Part shown: positions 12,476 through 24,800 of the stretch, piece by piece
Position numbering within the stretch: position 1 is the stretch's first letter
Layout of the letters: each line of letters begins with the position of its first letter
Assembly: GCA_026874595.1 (NCBI GenBank)
Contig: CM049310.1
Span: 43,835,558 to 43,899,557 of the forward strand
DNA length: 64,000 nt
Source: Sipunculus nudus
Lineage: Eukaryota > Annelida > Sipuncula > Golfingiida > Sipunculidae
Direction of reading: 5' to 3'
Program-made: the position numbers and the translations under genes
Notes under the pieces: generated by a model
Database searches by the model: none
The model's input: only the letters and a program-made list of their open reading frames with translations
Told to the model about the DNA's origin: nothing

Positions 12476-13600
12476 GAATAGAATACTTTATTCAGAAATA
12501 AAAGGCCACAGGTGCATAGTTCCAAAGTTGTCATAAACGCATCAGGTAACTGATAATAACATGTAAAATGAGGAAATAACACATTAATATTTTACAAATG
12601 AAATAAAATTTAAAAAATGTATCTAAAAAATGAATGTGTCACATTATGTCATTCATCCAAGTTAGGTGCATATTCAACATGAAAAACCAACCAAAATCTT
12701 AAAATTAAATTAAAACTAAATTAATTAAATAATTTTACAACCAACATTCAACATTTATATACACAGATAACAATAAGTTAAATGTTACATAAATATCGTA
12801 CATGGTATATTTTATCTAAAATGTTTCTCTCTCTTAAGAAATGCAGAATATGTCTAGGCAGCCAACCTGTTTATTTCAAACACATTTTCTTGGGTAAATA
12901 AATTTACAAAATTATGTTCATTTGGTTCATGCAGATATTTGTCAAAATACTTGTCACGAATGTCTCTATATAGAAGGCATTCAAATTTAAAATAGTATTC
13001 ATCTTCAATTTCGTTATAGCCATAATTTATACAGTCCTGACACACCCTCTCCTCTCTTTCCAAACCAATATGTGCCCCCTTTTCTACATTTAAAGTATGA
13101 TAAGTACATCTCAGCTTAGCTAATGCTTGATTTTGTTAACTGTTTGAAACACAATAAATACTTTTCTACTGTCAACATTTGAATGAGCAATATAAACTTA
13201 ATTTATAACATGAGTTAATGTCATTGTGCCAGTTCTGGATAGCCATATCTTTAATTCTCTCTTTAATCTTACTAATAAACATATTTACATCTCCTATTTC
13301 CTGCAACATCCAATACATAGCCAAAACCTGCATTGAAAAGTATATTTTTAATGTGTGTTGCCCAAGTTACTTTTCCCTTGTCATCTAAATTCACCAATAA
13401 TTTATTAATGTGTTTGGAATATCTAATTTCAGGTATATGAATAAGTTAAAAAGTCCTATAATTAATACATCTGTAAATCTGGTTAACATACATTGGAAAT
13501 CGATCACATTCTCCAAGCGCTGCTGCATTTGGAGTTAATAACCCTACTGTTAATACATACTTGAAAAACTTATAAAGAACTCTTTCCATTAATACACTCT
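12476..13600 (-). mobile_element. Decayed LINE, 3' portion
   Basis: On the - strand, frames from about 13600 down to 12833 give pieces of a non-LTR polyprotein C-terminal region: KERIKDMAIQNWHNDIN, then LAKLRCTYHTLNVEKGAHIG, then REERVCQDCINYGYNEIEDE and YYFKFECLLYRDIRDKYFDK. The CxxC...C pattern matches the reverse-transcriptase zinc-binding region, with the usual histidine replaced by tyrosine. Several stops and shifts break it, so it is dead. The 3' end is taken near 12476, where a TTTATT word marks a possible end. No poly-A or target duplication was found, so the boundaries are approximate. It differs from the LINE fragment at 8628-9112 because it covers a different part of the protein. 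Confidence 0.65.
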
Positions 13601-13659
13601 TATTAAATCCTCAAAGCTCTGATAAGTAAAGTAATATTGGTTTGAATAAAGGTCACCAT

Positions 13660-14312
13660 GACTTAATTTCATGTGTCAAATGACATTTATCCAGGGCATT
13701 GCTGAATGTCACAGATGATTTTAGGTCAAATAGACACAATATGTGCCCTGACTCGCTGGATGATTATATTTTCGGTCGGTAGCTGGCAGAATATAGGTCA
13801 CCATGACCTAATTTCAGGATTCCGAGGTGACTGCCTACAGCCTCCCTTGATATACAATCTAAATTTTCTAGGTCTAACAGCTACAGCAGCTCCCGGTTAT
13901 CGTCGGACTGCTTCATAATTTGGTCTCACAAATAGAGAAAAAAATCGTTAAAATTAGAAAAAAATACAGGTGGTGGCATTCCTCATGAACTGCTGTAACA
14001 CTATTTGATCAATATGTATAAAAAGTCATAGCAATCGGTGCATTAGTAATTGAGATAATGGAGTTTTGTGTCAATTTTTTTAATTATTCTGGGGGTATTT
14101 TCGAGCCCTATAGCTCGGAGGATATAGGTCACAGTGACCTTATTTCAGGTTTCTTAACTATTTTTATGGACCGCCATGGATTTTAAGATAGACGTTTCTA
14201 GGTCCAGCGGTTGTGATCTGTGCGTGTAAACGGAGAGAAGTAAGGACAGACGGACGACGGACAAAGAGTGATAGCTTTAGCTCAGATGACTTTCAGTCAG
14301 CTGAGCTACAAA
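13660..14312. repeat. Interspersed repeat ending in TAGCTCAG...CTGAGCTA
   Basis: Phrases of the type 'aggtcaccatgacctaattt' recur at about 13649, 13796 and 14126. The right edge has GGACAGACGGACGACGGACA followed by the short palindromic end TTTAGCTCAGATG...CAGCTGAGCTACAAAT. I associate this kind of end with abundant bivalve interspersed repeats (recall, not a search). The left boundary is unclear. Confidence 0.4.
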
Positions 14313-14404
14313 TGGGACAAATAGGATTGAAATAAATTATCTGCATGTGTCTTCTTCAACTGTGTAAAATTAAGACCGTTCTTGATAAAAAAATCTCTGT
14401 CTAT

Positions 14405-14415
14405 TATATATATAA

Positions 14416-14457
<42 letters not shown>

Positions 14458-14460
14458 AAT
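14405..14460. repeat. Imperfect (TA)n/(TAAA) microsatellite
   Basis: TA-rich tract with interspersed AAA, longest pure run about 28 bases. Confidence 0.85.
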
Positions 14461-14898
14461 ATTTAAAAGATACAATTAAAATCGTACTTTAACGAAGATA
14501 AAAATTCGCGATCAGGCACAGCTGAGACATCATATTGATTATTAATGCCCTAACATCACAGTCACAATTTAAAAGCCTCAAAGGTAACAAGTACTTTATC
14601 TTCTCGAAAAATCGTAAATGTAAAATACAATTCGACTAGAAGTCCTCGCAGTTAACTTTTGGACCAGGGAATGAAGGAAAAACAAAATATAAAAGAGTTT
14701 TCCCTATTCGCCATGAAACCAAGCATCCGGGGTCGAGTAAAATATAACGAAAGTATACGTTTCGATTAGAAAATTATATATATATATACAAAATATAACA
14801 CATGTTCAAGAACTTTGTGTGTAAGGAATCTTCCTCTACCTGATAGTTAACGTAAAAAGCAAAATCATGGTTAGCGCGCATAAGAGTATATATCTATT

Positions 14899-14920
14899 GG
14901 GGGGGGGGGGGGGGGGGGGG
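14899..14920. repeat. Poly-G tract, 22 bases
   Basis: Uninterrupted G run after TATCTATT. Such a tract can form G-quadruplexes and is prone to sequencing error. Confidence 0.9.
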
Positions 14921-15097
14921 TGTTCTATACAGGTTATCATATTTTAGACTTGTGAGTGGAGATAACAATTACCCTTTATCAACATATATCAAGCGAATTA
15001 CTTCTCGTGTGTTTCATTTATGTATAGAAAAATCAATTGTGGTCCCATCATTTGTCCTCTAAATCCCCATTAATGGGTCACTGTGTCGGCCGAGCCT

Positions 15098-15290
15098 TCT
15101 TAATCCAATCAATAAGTTCCCCGAATGTTTGTGAATGCGTTATTCCTGCCATTGTGCTCCAGATCGAGGCGGTCATGCATCACCGATTCTCAGGTGTTAC
15201 TCATTCGAATGTTAACCGTCGGAGGAGTATGTACAGCTTGAGCAATTTTCCTTTTGCCAAAGGTACATAGCAAAAACAGAAATATCAATT
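15098..15290 (-). pseudogene. Possible coding relic of unknown identity
   Basis: The - strand has a non-repetitive open stretch ending at a TGA near 15079-15081 and reading MAGITHSQTFGELIDWIKKA. Another frame just upstream reads GKRKIAQAVHTPPTVNIRMS. Amino-acid composition looks protein-like and the GC content is raised, but two frames are needed and no clear splice acceptor is visible. It may be a broken last exon or part of an unrecognised element. I assign no function. Confidence 0.22.
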
Positions 15291-15437
15291 AGAATTTGCA
15301 CCACCAAAGCAACATCAGTTCCACGATTGGATAGTAATTACCGAGTGCAAACAGGTAAAAAGCAAGCATATAATACTTCATTTCATGACATTTCTGTAAA
15401 CAGGATCACCATATCAGAATGCTTACTGAATGTTTTT

Positions 15438-17336
15438 TATGCCCCCGCCACAAAGTGGCCGGGGCATATAGTTTTACCCATGTCCGTCCTTCCGTCCTTC
15501 CGTCATTCCGAAATCAAACAGTTGTACGGACTTATTTTCGCAATGCCTGCAGATATTGGCCTGATTTTTGGTGTGTGGGCAGATATAGACCAGTTACAGA
15601 TCGAGTTCGCGTTTCGTCCCGGTTGACCTACTTTTGACTGTTTTACGGCTCCTAAACTTAGAAAATTTCATGAAAAATAGAAATATTCATGACAGATACA
15701 CATGTACGGACTTTTTTCGCAATGCCTGCAGATATTGGCCTGATTTTTGGTGTGTGAGCAGATATAGACCAGTTACAGATCGAGTTCGCGTTTCGTCCTG
15801 GTTGACCTATTTTTGACTGTTTTACGGCTCCTGAACATAGAAAATTTCATGAAAAATATGAAATTTCATGACAAATACACATGTACGGACTTTTTTTCGC
15901 AGTGCCTGCAGATATTGGCCTGATTTTTGGTGTGTGGACAGATATAGACCAGTTACAGATCGAGTTCACGTTTCTTCCCGGTTGACCTACTTTTGACCGT
16001 TTTACGGCTCCTAAACTTAGAAAATTTCATGAAAAATAGAAATATTCATGACAGATACACTTGTACGGACTTTTTTTCGCAATGCCTGCAGATATTGCCC
16101 TTATTTTTGGTGTGTGAGTAGATATAGACCAGTTACAGATCGAGTTCGCGTTTCGTCCTGGTTGACCTACTTTTGACCTTTTCACGGCTCCTGAACATAG
16201 AAAATTTCATGAAAAATATGAAATTTCATGACAAATACACATGTACGGACTTTTTTCGCAATGCCTGCAGATATTGGCCTGATTTTTGGTGTGTCGGCAG
16301 ATATTGACCAGTTACAGATGGAGTTTGCATTTCGTCCCGGTTGACCTACTTTTGACTGTTTTACGGCTCCTGAACATAGAAAATTTCATGTAAAATATAT
16401 ATTTTCATGACAAATACACTTGTACAGACTTTTCTTCACAATACCTGCAGATATTGGCCTGATTTTTGGTGTGTGGGCAGATATTGACCAGTTACAGATG
16501 GAGTTCGCATTTCGTCCCGGTTGACCTACTTTTGACTGTTTTACGGCTCCTGAACATAGAAAATTTCATGTAAAATATATATTTTCATGACAAATACACT
16601 TGTACAGACATTTCTTCACAATACTTGCAGATATTGGCCTGATTTTTGGTGTGTAGGCAGATAATGACCAGTTACAGATCAAGTTCCCGTTTTGTCCCAG
16701 TTGACCTATTTTTGACTGTTTGACGGTGCTCTAACATAGAAAATTTCATAAAAAGGCCCACATGTATGGACTTTTTTTCGCAGTGCCTGCAGATACGGGC
16801 CTGATTTTTGGTGTGTAGGCAGATAATGACCAGTTACAGATCCAGTTCTTGTTTTGCCTCAGTTGACCTACTTTTGACCATTTGACTGCTCCTGAACATA
16901 GAAAGTTTCATGAAAAATATAAATTTTCATAACAAATGCATATGTACTGACTTTTTTTCATCAATGCCTGCAGATACCACCCTGATTTTTTTCGTGTGGG
17001 CAGATAATGACAGTTACAGATTGAGTTTGCGTTTCATCCCGGTTGACCTACTTTTGATTGTTTTACGGCTCCTAAACATAGAAAATTTCATGAAAGACAG
17101 AAATTTTTATGGAAAATGCACATGTTTGGACTTTTTTTCACAATGCCTGCATATACTGGCATGATTTTTGGTGTGTTGCTTGATAATGACCCGTTACAGA
17201 TCGAGTTTGCATTTTGCCCTTGTTGACCTACTTTTGACCATACGACACCTCCTGAACTTAAAAAAAATTCCAAATTTTACAAATGATTCTGATTTGCCCA
17301 AAGCGGGGGCATTCGTGTCGTTCCGACACATCTAGT
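15438..17336 (+). mobile_element. Helitron/Helentron-like element with tandem core repeats
   Basis: The left end holds the palindromic GCCCCCGCCACAAAGTGGC then CGGGGCATATAG, followed by a (TCCGTCCT)-type microsatellite. Ten tandem units of about 180 bp follow, each marked by CCTGCAGATATTGGCCTG (starts near 15545, 15725, 15905, 16085, 16264, 16445, 16624, 16787, 16968, 17147). One interval is about 163 bp; the others are 179-181. The right end is GCGGGGGCATTCGTGTCG, then a hairpin GTGTCGTTCCGACAC directly followed by ATCTAGTT. A 3' hairpin followed by CTAG and T is the classical Helitron terminus. Terminal domain plus microsatellite plus tandem core is the plan of bivalve 'pearl'-like elements. 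No Rep/helicase is encoded, so it is non-autonomous. Open frames across the units are repeat artefacts. Confidence 0.65.
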
Positions 17337-17339
17337 TTT

Positions 17340-17768
17340 TTCAAGGATCGATCATATTGACGATCACCACGGACAGCACTTAACAGTTTACTGCGACCCT
17401 TTAGCTGGCATGGCCCAACTTTATCCTGACACGTTAACTTGACAACATGACAAATCTTATTTCTGCCGGTTTTGAAAAACTATACATTAGCCCAAAAGCT
17501 AAAGAATCACCGACCAGTACATCACCGTGAAAGTGCTCTACGAAGCAGGGGAGCAGTGATATCATTCCATATATAATTAGCTTGATTTCAAGTTTTTAGG
17601 TTTTGTACTACAGAACTGTTTCTTAAGTACAGCCTATCAGCTGTGCAGACTTCTCAGGTACAAACTTACATGATCATATGTGTATTTAGTTCGCTAAAAC
17701 AGACAGGATTAATCTTGGGTTACTTGGTTTCATGAAGTTGTCGTGATCCAGGTGGCTATTGTGGTGAT
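17340..17768. other. Intergenic, nothing recognised
   Basis: Mixed-composition sequence between the Helitron-like element and the Penelope-like relic. It may include the 3' untranslated region of the latter. Confidence 0.4.
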
Positions 17769-17769
17769 T

Positions 17770-18625
17770 GGGATTTGTCGGATTACTTGATGTTGCACAG
17801 CAGGTGCTTGGCCCTTTACATGTGGTGGTTACTTCGCTTTTATTATTTAATGTGCCCTTTTTCTGGTCTGCATGTGATGAAACATTTTTCCGTGATGCAT
17901 AAATTACATTTGTTTTTATGATAGAATAGGTCTTTCGTTTCGCTAGTATATTCCAGCTGATGGCATATTGTACTTTTTACTTTTTCTACGTTCATACATA
18001 CTGGCTTGATGTGGTTCTGTTTCTGTATTTCTCGTTTTGAAGCTGCTGCTGTGTCCGTAATATCTTGATTTGCATGTGCTCTCAGTATATATATGTTTCA
18101 ACGTGGTTATTGTCTTGGATGGTGACTGTGGCCTGGTATATTACGCTCCTTGTTAGAGAGTCTTCCTTGATCGGGTTTTCATTTTTATTTCTTCAATTGC
18201 AATTTGTGTTGGTGGCTTCCGTTTTTCCTTTCCCTCTTTCATGACTGGGGAATTTTCAGTTGTGTGCCGATATTTTTTGTTCCATGTTTGGCATGCATCT
18301 GTAGCTGAGCTTACCGTATTTCGGTTCAGGATATACTGCACTCTGTGTTTTGGGGGTAAACTATTTATCTAAAAATTCCAAAAACTTTTTTATGACATTC
18401 CCTTTAACGACTGCGCTATATGGTGGGTTGAACCACGTGACGTTTCTCGCTCTGTTTCTCTTCTTACTGCTTCGGTTGGGTTTTTGCGGTTCGGTGTATT
18501 TTAGTGTGAAGTTATATCTTTTTCTCTGTAATTCCTTTTAGTATGCCGGTGCAGCTCTGTCAAATACTTCTGCACTAGATAAAATGGTAGACAGTCTTTT
18601 GTTTATATTTGCTGGTATATTCATG
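17770..18625 (-). mobile_element. Decayed Penelope-like retroelement, C-terminal part with GIY-YIG
   Basis: Reading the - strand from 18625 down, successive frames give ANINKRLSTILSSAEVFDRA, then RNVTWFNPPYSAVVKGNV (about 18364-18450), then ILNRNTV in one frame joined by KLSYRCMPNMEQKISAHN in another, then VIYQATVTIQDNNHVETYI, ESTCKSRYYGHSSSFKTRN and KCNLCITEKCFIT (17878-17917). This order, with NVTWFNPPYS, a NRNTVK.SY.CMPNM block and a GIY-YIG-like VIYQATV...YYGHSSSF with terminal CNLC...EK, is what I know from Penelope-like elements. At least two frameshifts and several stops are present. The reverse-transcriptase core would lie upstream of 18625 but is not visible, so the copy is truncated. 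Confidence 0.65.
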
Positions 18626-18737
18626 ACACATAGAATGTTATATTTAAAAACTGATAAAGAATCTATTTATTACATTCAATAGACGAAGAATTCAATATTT
18701 TAATATATAAATAGTTAAAGGAATGTAAAATGTTAAA

Positions 18738-19122
18738 GGAAGGTAGAGGGATATTGTATTTGTTTTACAGATAAAAGAGATTTATTTAATATCATATTAC
18801 ATGAGAGAAATGAAACGTGTTTGGTCCATGCTTATATATATACATATATAATAAAATATGTAATAATATACAACTAATATACACCATAATTGTTAATGTT
18901 CTATGGATTCTTAATAAATATGAATGAATATCTATATATATATTTCTATAAATATGCTTTGTTTACCTTATGAATCTTGATGTCTTTTCAGGTTGAAAAT
19001 TTCCGTCACCACCTGCAGCCCGACTGTGCATAATGACTGATTCCTCTGATCCTGAGACACACATTAGGGTAGGGTTAAACAAGGCATCAAAATATAATAT
19101 AAATTCACTAAAGAGACTGTGG
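18738..19122 (+). repeat. Array-flanking duplicated block, left copy
   Basis: Aligns by eye, in the same orientation, with 48151-48570 on the far side of the satellite array. The homology opens at AAGGTAGAGGGATATT and closes at GACTGTG. It contains an intron-like AT-rich stretch, a splice acceptor, a short exon with an ATG, and a donor. Many small indels separate the copies, mostly outside the exon. Confidence 0.8.
18992..19068 (+). CDS. Candidate first coding exon, copy 1 (MTDSSDPETHIR)
   Basis: TGTCTTTTCAG (acceptor, ending 18991) precedes the exon and AGG|GTAGGG (donor, GT at 19069) follows it. The ATG at 19033 opens 12 codons, ending in phase 0. The second copy at 48439-48517 codes for a 14-residue version with the same frame and phase. 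Protein identity is unknown and no downstream exon could be assigned; between here and the array there is only about 360 bp. The donor is weaker than in copy 2, so this could be a dead duplicate. Confidence 0.35.
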
Positions 19123-19129
19123 CCTCCTG

Positions 19130-19488
19130 TTTTCGGAACTGTCAGTGAATTATTACAAAATATAGCTTGGACCTTCAGTACGATTAAAGTCAAATTTATG
19201 AATAATTTGGTCCATATCATAGTATGGAATGTTAAAGATAAATCTATATTGAACGAATAAAGTTATATTTTAAAATACATGTATTTATATGGGAAAGAAT
19301 ACATGGATACGGGAGTGCCTATAATTAAACGCGCTATACCTTTAATGCCAATTAGTATCAGATCTAGCACACCTTGTCTATCCTTCTGAATGTTCCGAAT
19401 TTTAGAGAACACAAAGAATTTTCTTTATTCGGCAGGTTCTGGTATACCAGGAGAATATGGTGAATGGAAATATAGGATCTGCTGCTTG
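19130..19488. other. Spacer between duplicated block and satellite
   Basis: Low-complexity AT-rich sequence with no recognised feature. The last ~50 bases grade into very diverged satellite monomer sequence. Confidence 0.4.
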
Positions 19489-20306
19489 TTTCTCACTCCA
19501 ATGTATTTGTTTGTTCGGTTTGGCATATCAGAATGGAGAATGCTACTCTCCTTGTATGCATTGTTTGTTTGTTAAGGCATATAGGGATGGAGAATAGTAC
19601 TCTCCTGATATCCATATGGAATAGGCCAAATAAGCAGAAGTAGAATTGTTAGAATTTCGATTTTATACAGGTGCTTTAGTTTCCCTGATAAAAAAATCCA
19701 TCGGACTTCGGGCGTTGGTCTTAAGAGCGGGAAAAAGGAAATAAATTGTTCACCTACGTGAAATTTCTAATTGAAGAAATTGGCATTACACTATCTTTAT
19801 TTCTCTTTAGGATATGCATATTAATTAAATTATCAGAATATTAATGTTTGGCAAATATTTTAATCTGCAGATGTTGAAAGATGCCTGGTGGAATTACTTG
19901 TGAATTTTGATGTCTCGCCAATAAGGATTGCAGAATCACCGTTAAAATGATAAATTTGATAAATTGTAATATTGTCTGCTAGTTTGGTCACTCCAATGCA
20001 TTTGTTTGTTTGGTTTGGCCTATCAGGTTTGAGAACACTTTTCTCCTTATAGCCATTTTTTGTTTGTTTTGGCATATAAGGAACGAGAACAATACTCTCC
20101 TGATATCCATACGGAATTGACCAAATAAGCAGAAGTTGAATTATTTGAATATTTTTTTCCGTAGGTGTTTTGGTTTCCCTGAAAAACAAATCCCCCTTAA
20201 TTCCGGCGTTGGTCTTATGATCAGGATAAACGAAACAAACTGTTCACTTACTTTTGATTTTCTAATTGAAGGAATGAGTATTTCGTAATCTTTCATTATT
20301 TCTCTT
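19489..20306. repeat. Satellite array, diverged left edge
   Basis: About 1.6 monomers of the ~498-bp satellite. Recognisable words include CACTCCAATG, GTTTGGCATATCAG, CTCTCCTGATATCCATA and CTGCAGATGTTGAAAGATGCC. They carry more substitutions than central monomers, as expected at the edge of an array homogenised by unequal exchange. The segment ends abruptly in CATTATTTCTCTT, where a Helitron-like fragment begins. Confidence 0.85.
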
Positions 20307-21190
20307 GTGTGTGTGCAGATATAGACCAGTTACAGATCGAGTTCGCATTTTTGTCCTGGTTGACCTACTTTTGACCGTTTTACGGCTAATGAACATAGAA
20401 AATTTCATGAAAAATATGAAATTTCATGACAAATACACATGTACGGTTTTTTTTCTCAGTGCCTGCAGATATTGGCCTGATTTTTGGTGTGTGGACAGAT
20501 ATTGACCAGTTACAGATCGAGTTCGCGTTTCGTCCTGGTTGACCTACTTTTGACCGTTTTACGGCCCCTGAACATAGAAAATTTCATGAAAAATATGAAA
20601 TTTCATGACAAATACACATGTACAGACGTTTTTTCGCAATGCCTGCAGATATTGGCCTGATTTTTGGTGTGTAGGCAGATAATGACCAGTTACAGATCGA
20701 GTTCTTGTTTTGTCTCAGTTGACCTACTTTTGACCATTTGACTGCTCCTGAACATAGAAAGTTTCATGAAAAATATATATTTTCATAACAAATGCATATG
20801 TACCGACTTTTTTTCCTCAATGCCTGCAGATACCACCCTGATTTTTTTTTGTGTGGGCAGATAATGACAGTTACAGATCGAGTATGCGTTTCATCCTGGT
20901 TGACCTACTTTTGATTGTTATACGGATCCTAAACATAGAAAATTTCATGAAAGACAAATTTTTATGGAAAATGCACATGTATGGACTTTTTTTCACAATG
21001 CCTGCATATACTGGCATGATTTTGGTGTGTTGCTTGATAATGACCCGTTACAGTTCGAGTTTGCATTTTGCCCTTGTTGACCTACTTTTGACCATACGAC
21101 ACCTCCTGAACTTAAAAAATTTTCCAAATTTTACAAATGTTTCTAATTTGCCCAAGGCGGGGGCATTCGTGTCGTTCCGACACATCTAGT
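20307..21190 (+). mobile_element. Helitron-like element fragment embedded in the satellite
   Basis: About five ~180-bp core units and the right terminus of the same family as 15438-17336, ending in the identical GTGTCGTTCCGACACATCTAGTT hairpin end. The left terminal domain is missing. The left junction lies in a TGTGTG microhomology. The satellite does not resume in phase: it breaks off after TTTCTCTT and restarts at TATATAGGTG, so most of a monomer is missing. The last units match the last units of the 15-17 kb copy more closely than they match their own neighbours, so the two copies share an ancestor. Confidence 0.75.
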
Positions 21191-21875
21191 TATATAGGTG
21201 TTATGGTTCTCCTGAAAAACAAATGCATCTGAATTCGGGCGTTGGTCTTAGAAGCAGGATAAAAAAAATAAACAGTTCACCTACGTTAAATTTTTAATTG
21301 AAGAAATTAGCATTTCACAATCTTTGATTAATTCTTTTTGGGACATGGGATGTTAGTTAAATTATCAAAATATTAATTTTTGTCAAATATTTTCATCTGC
21401 AGATGTTGAAAGATGCAAATGGAATTACTTGTGAATTTCGATGTCTCGACAAGTAGGATTGACGAATATCCATTAAAATGATAAATTTGATAAATTTTAA
21501 TATTGTCTGCTAATTTGGTCACTCCAATGCATTTGTTTGGCATATCAGGTTTGAGAACACTTTTCTCCTTATAGCCATTGTTTGTTTGTTTTGGCATGTA
21601 AGGAATGAGAACAATTCTCTCCTGATATTCATACGGAATTGACCAAATTAGCAGAAACAGGATTGTTGCAAATTTGTTTCTATGTAAGTGTTTTGGTTTC
21701 CCTGAAAAACAAATCCATCTGAATTCGGGCGTTGGTTTTGGGAGCATGATAAACGAGACAAACTGTTCACTTACGTTGAATTTTTAATGAAAGAAATAAG
21801 CATTTCGCAATCGTTGATTATTTCACCTTGGGATATGGCAATTTAATTTAATTATTGAAGTATTAATTTTTGGCA

Positions 21876-24800
21876 AATATTTTCATCTGAAGATGTTGAA
21901 AGATGCCCGATAGAATTAATTATGAATTTTCTCCTTATAGCCATTGTTTGTTTGTTTTGGCATGTAAGGAATGAGAACAATTCTCTCCTGATATCCATAC
22001 GGAATTGACCAAATAAGCAGAAGCAGAATTGCTTCAAATTTGTTTCTATGGAGGTGTTTTGGTTTCCCTGAAAAACAAATCCATCTGAATTCGGGCGTTG
22101 GTTTTGGGAGCAGTATAAACGAGACAAACTGTTCACTTACGTTGAATTTTTAATGAAAGAAATTAGCATTTCGCAATCGTTGATTATTTCACTTTGGGAT
22201 ATGGCAATTTAATTAAATTATTGAAGTATTAATTTTTGGCGAATATTATCATCTGAAGATGTTAAAAGATGCCCGATGGAATTACTTATGAATTTCGATG
22301 TCTCGCAAATAAGGATTGCAAAATAACCGGTAAAATGATGAATTCGATACAATGTAATATTGTCTGCTTGTTTGGTCACTCCAATGCCTTTGTTTGTTTG
22401 GTTTGGCATATCAGGTTTGAGAACACTTTTCTCCTTATAGCCATTTTTTGTTTGTTTTGGCATGTAAGGAATGAGAACAATACTCTCCTGATATCCATAC
22501 GGAATTGACCAAATAAGCAGAAGCAGAATTGTTTCAAATTTGTTTTAATATAGGTGTTTTGGTTTTCCTGAAAAAAAAATCCATCTGAATTCGGGCCTGG
22601 ATCTTAGAAGCAGGATAAACGTAATAAACTGTTCAATAACATTGAATTTTTAATTGAGGAAATTAGCATTTCGCAATTGTTGATTATTTCACCTTGGGAA
22701 ATGGCATGTTAATTAAATTATTAAAATATTAATTTTTGGCAAATATTTTCATCTGAAGATGTTGAAAGATGCCCGATGGAATTACTTATGAATTTCGATG
22801 TCTCGCAAATAAGGATTGCAGAATAACCGGTAAAATGATAAATTCGATACAATATAATATTGTCTGCTAGTTTGGTCACTCCAATGCATTTGTCTGTTTG
22901 GTTTGGCATATCAGGTTTGAGAACACTTTTCTCCTTATAGCCATTGTTTGTTTGTTTTGGCATGTAAGGAATAAGAACAATTCTCTCCTGATATCCATAC
23001 GGTATTGACCAAATAAGCAGAAGCAGAATTGTTTCAAATTTGCTTTTTATGTGGGTGTTTTGGTTTCCCTGAAAATCAAATCCATCTGAATTCGGGCGAT
23101 GGTTTTGGGAGCAGGATAAACAAGACAAATTGTTCACTTACGTTAAATTTTTAATTGAAGAAATTAGCATTTCGCAATCGTTGATTATTTCACCTTGGGA
23201 TATGGCATGTTACTTAAATTATTAAAATATTAATTTTTGGCAAAAATTTTCATCTGCAGATGTTGAAAGATGCCCGATTGAGTTATTTATGAATTTCAAT
23301 GTCTCGCAAATAAGGATTGCAGACTAATCGGTAAAATGATAAATTCGATACAATGTAATATTGTCTGCTAGTTTGGTCACTCCAATTCATTTGTTTGTTT
23401 GGTTTGGCATATCAGGTTTGAGAACACTTTTCTCCTTATAGCCATTTTTTGTTTGTTTTGGCATGTAAGGAATGAGAACAATACTCTCCTGATATCCATA
23501 CGGAATTGACCAAATAAGCAGAAGCAGAATTGTTTCAAATTTGTTTTAATATAGGTGTTTTGGTTTTCCTGAAAAACAAATCCATCTGAATTCGGGCGTC
23601 GGTCTTAGAAGCAGGATAAACGTAATAAACTGTTCACTAACGTTGAATTTTTAATTGAGGAAATTAGCATTTCGCAATCGTTGATTATTTTACCTTGGGA
23701 TATGGCATGTTAATTAAATTATCAAAATATTAATTTTTGGCAAAAATTTTCATCTGCAGATGTTGAAAGATGCCCGATGGAATTATTATTGAATTTCAAT
23801 GTCTCGCCAAGTAGGATTGCAGAATTGTCTGCTTGTTTGGTCACTCCAATGCATTTGTTTGTTTGGTTTGGCATATCAGGTATGAGAACACTTTTCTCCT
23901 TATAGCCATTGTTTGTTTGTTTTGTCATGAAAGGAATGAGAACAATACTCTCCTGATATCCATACGGAATTGACCAAATAAGCAGAAGCAGAATTGTTTC
24001 AAATTTGTTTTTATATAGGTGTTTTGGTTCCCCTGAAAAACAAATCCATCTGAATTCGGGCGTTGGTCTAAGAAGCAGGATAAAAGAAATAAACAGTTCA
24101 CCTATGTTAATTTTTTAATTGAAGAAATTAGCATTTCGCGATCTTTGATTAATTTTTTTGGGACATGGGATGTTAGTTAAATTATCAAAATATTAATTTT
24201 TGTCAAATATTTTCATCTGCAGATGTTGAAAGATGCCTATGGAATTACTTGTGAATTTCGATGTCTCGCAAATAAGGATAGCAGAATAACCGGTAAAATG
24301 ATAAATTTGATAAAATGTAATATTGTCTGCTAGTTTGGTCACTCTAATGCATTTGTTTGCTTGGTTTTGCATATCAGGTTTGAGAACACTTTTCTCCTTA
24401 TAGCCATTGTTTGTTTGTTTTGGCATATAAGGAATGAGAACAATACTCTCCTGATATCCATACGGAATTGACCAAATAAGCAGAAGTAGAATTGTTTGAA
24501 TATCTTTTTCTGTAGGTGTTTTGGTTTCCCTGAAAAACAAATCCCCCTTAATTCCGGCATTGTTTTTATGATCAGGATAAACGAAACAAACTGTTCACTT
24601 ACTTTTGATTTTCTAATTGAAGAAATTAGTATTTCGCAATCTTTCATTATTTCCCTTTGTGATATGACATGTTATTTAAATTATTAAAATATTAATTTTG
24701 GTAAATATTTTCATCTGCAGATTTGAAAGATGCCTATGGAATAACTTGTGAATTTCGATGTCTCGCAAATAAGGATTGCAGAATAACCGGTAAAATGACA

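Noticed and set aside
15438-17336. Open frames such as 15634-15816 and 16910-17164 with RNACRYWPDFWCV-type peptides
   Set aside because: They recur once per ~180-bp core unit and come from the repeat, not from a gene.
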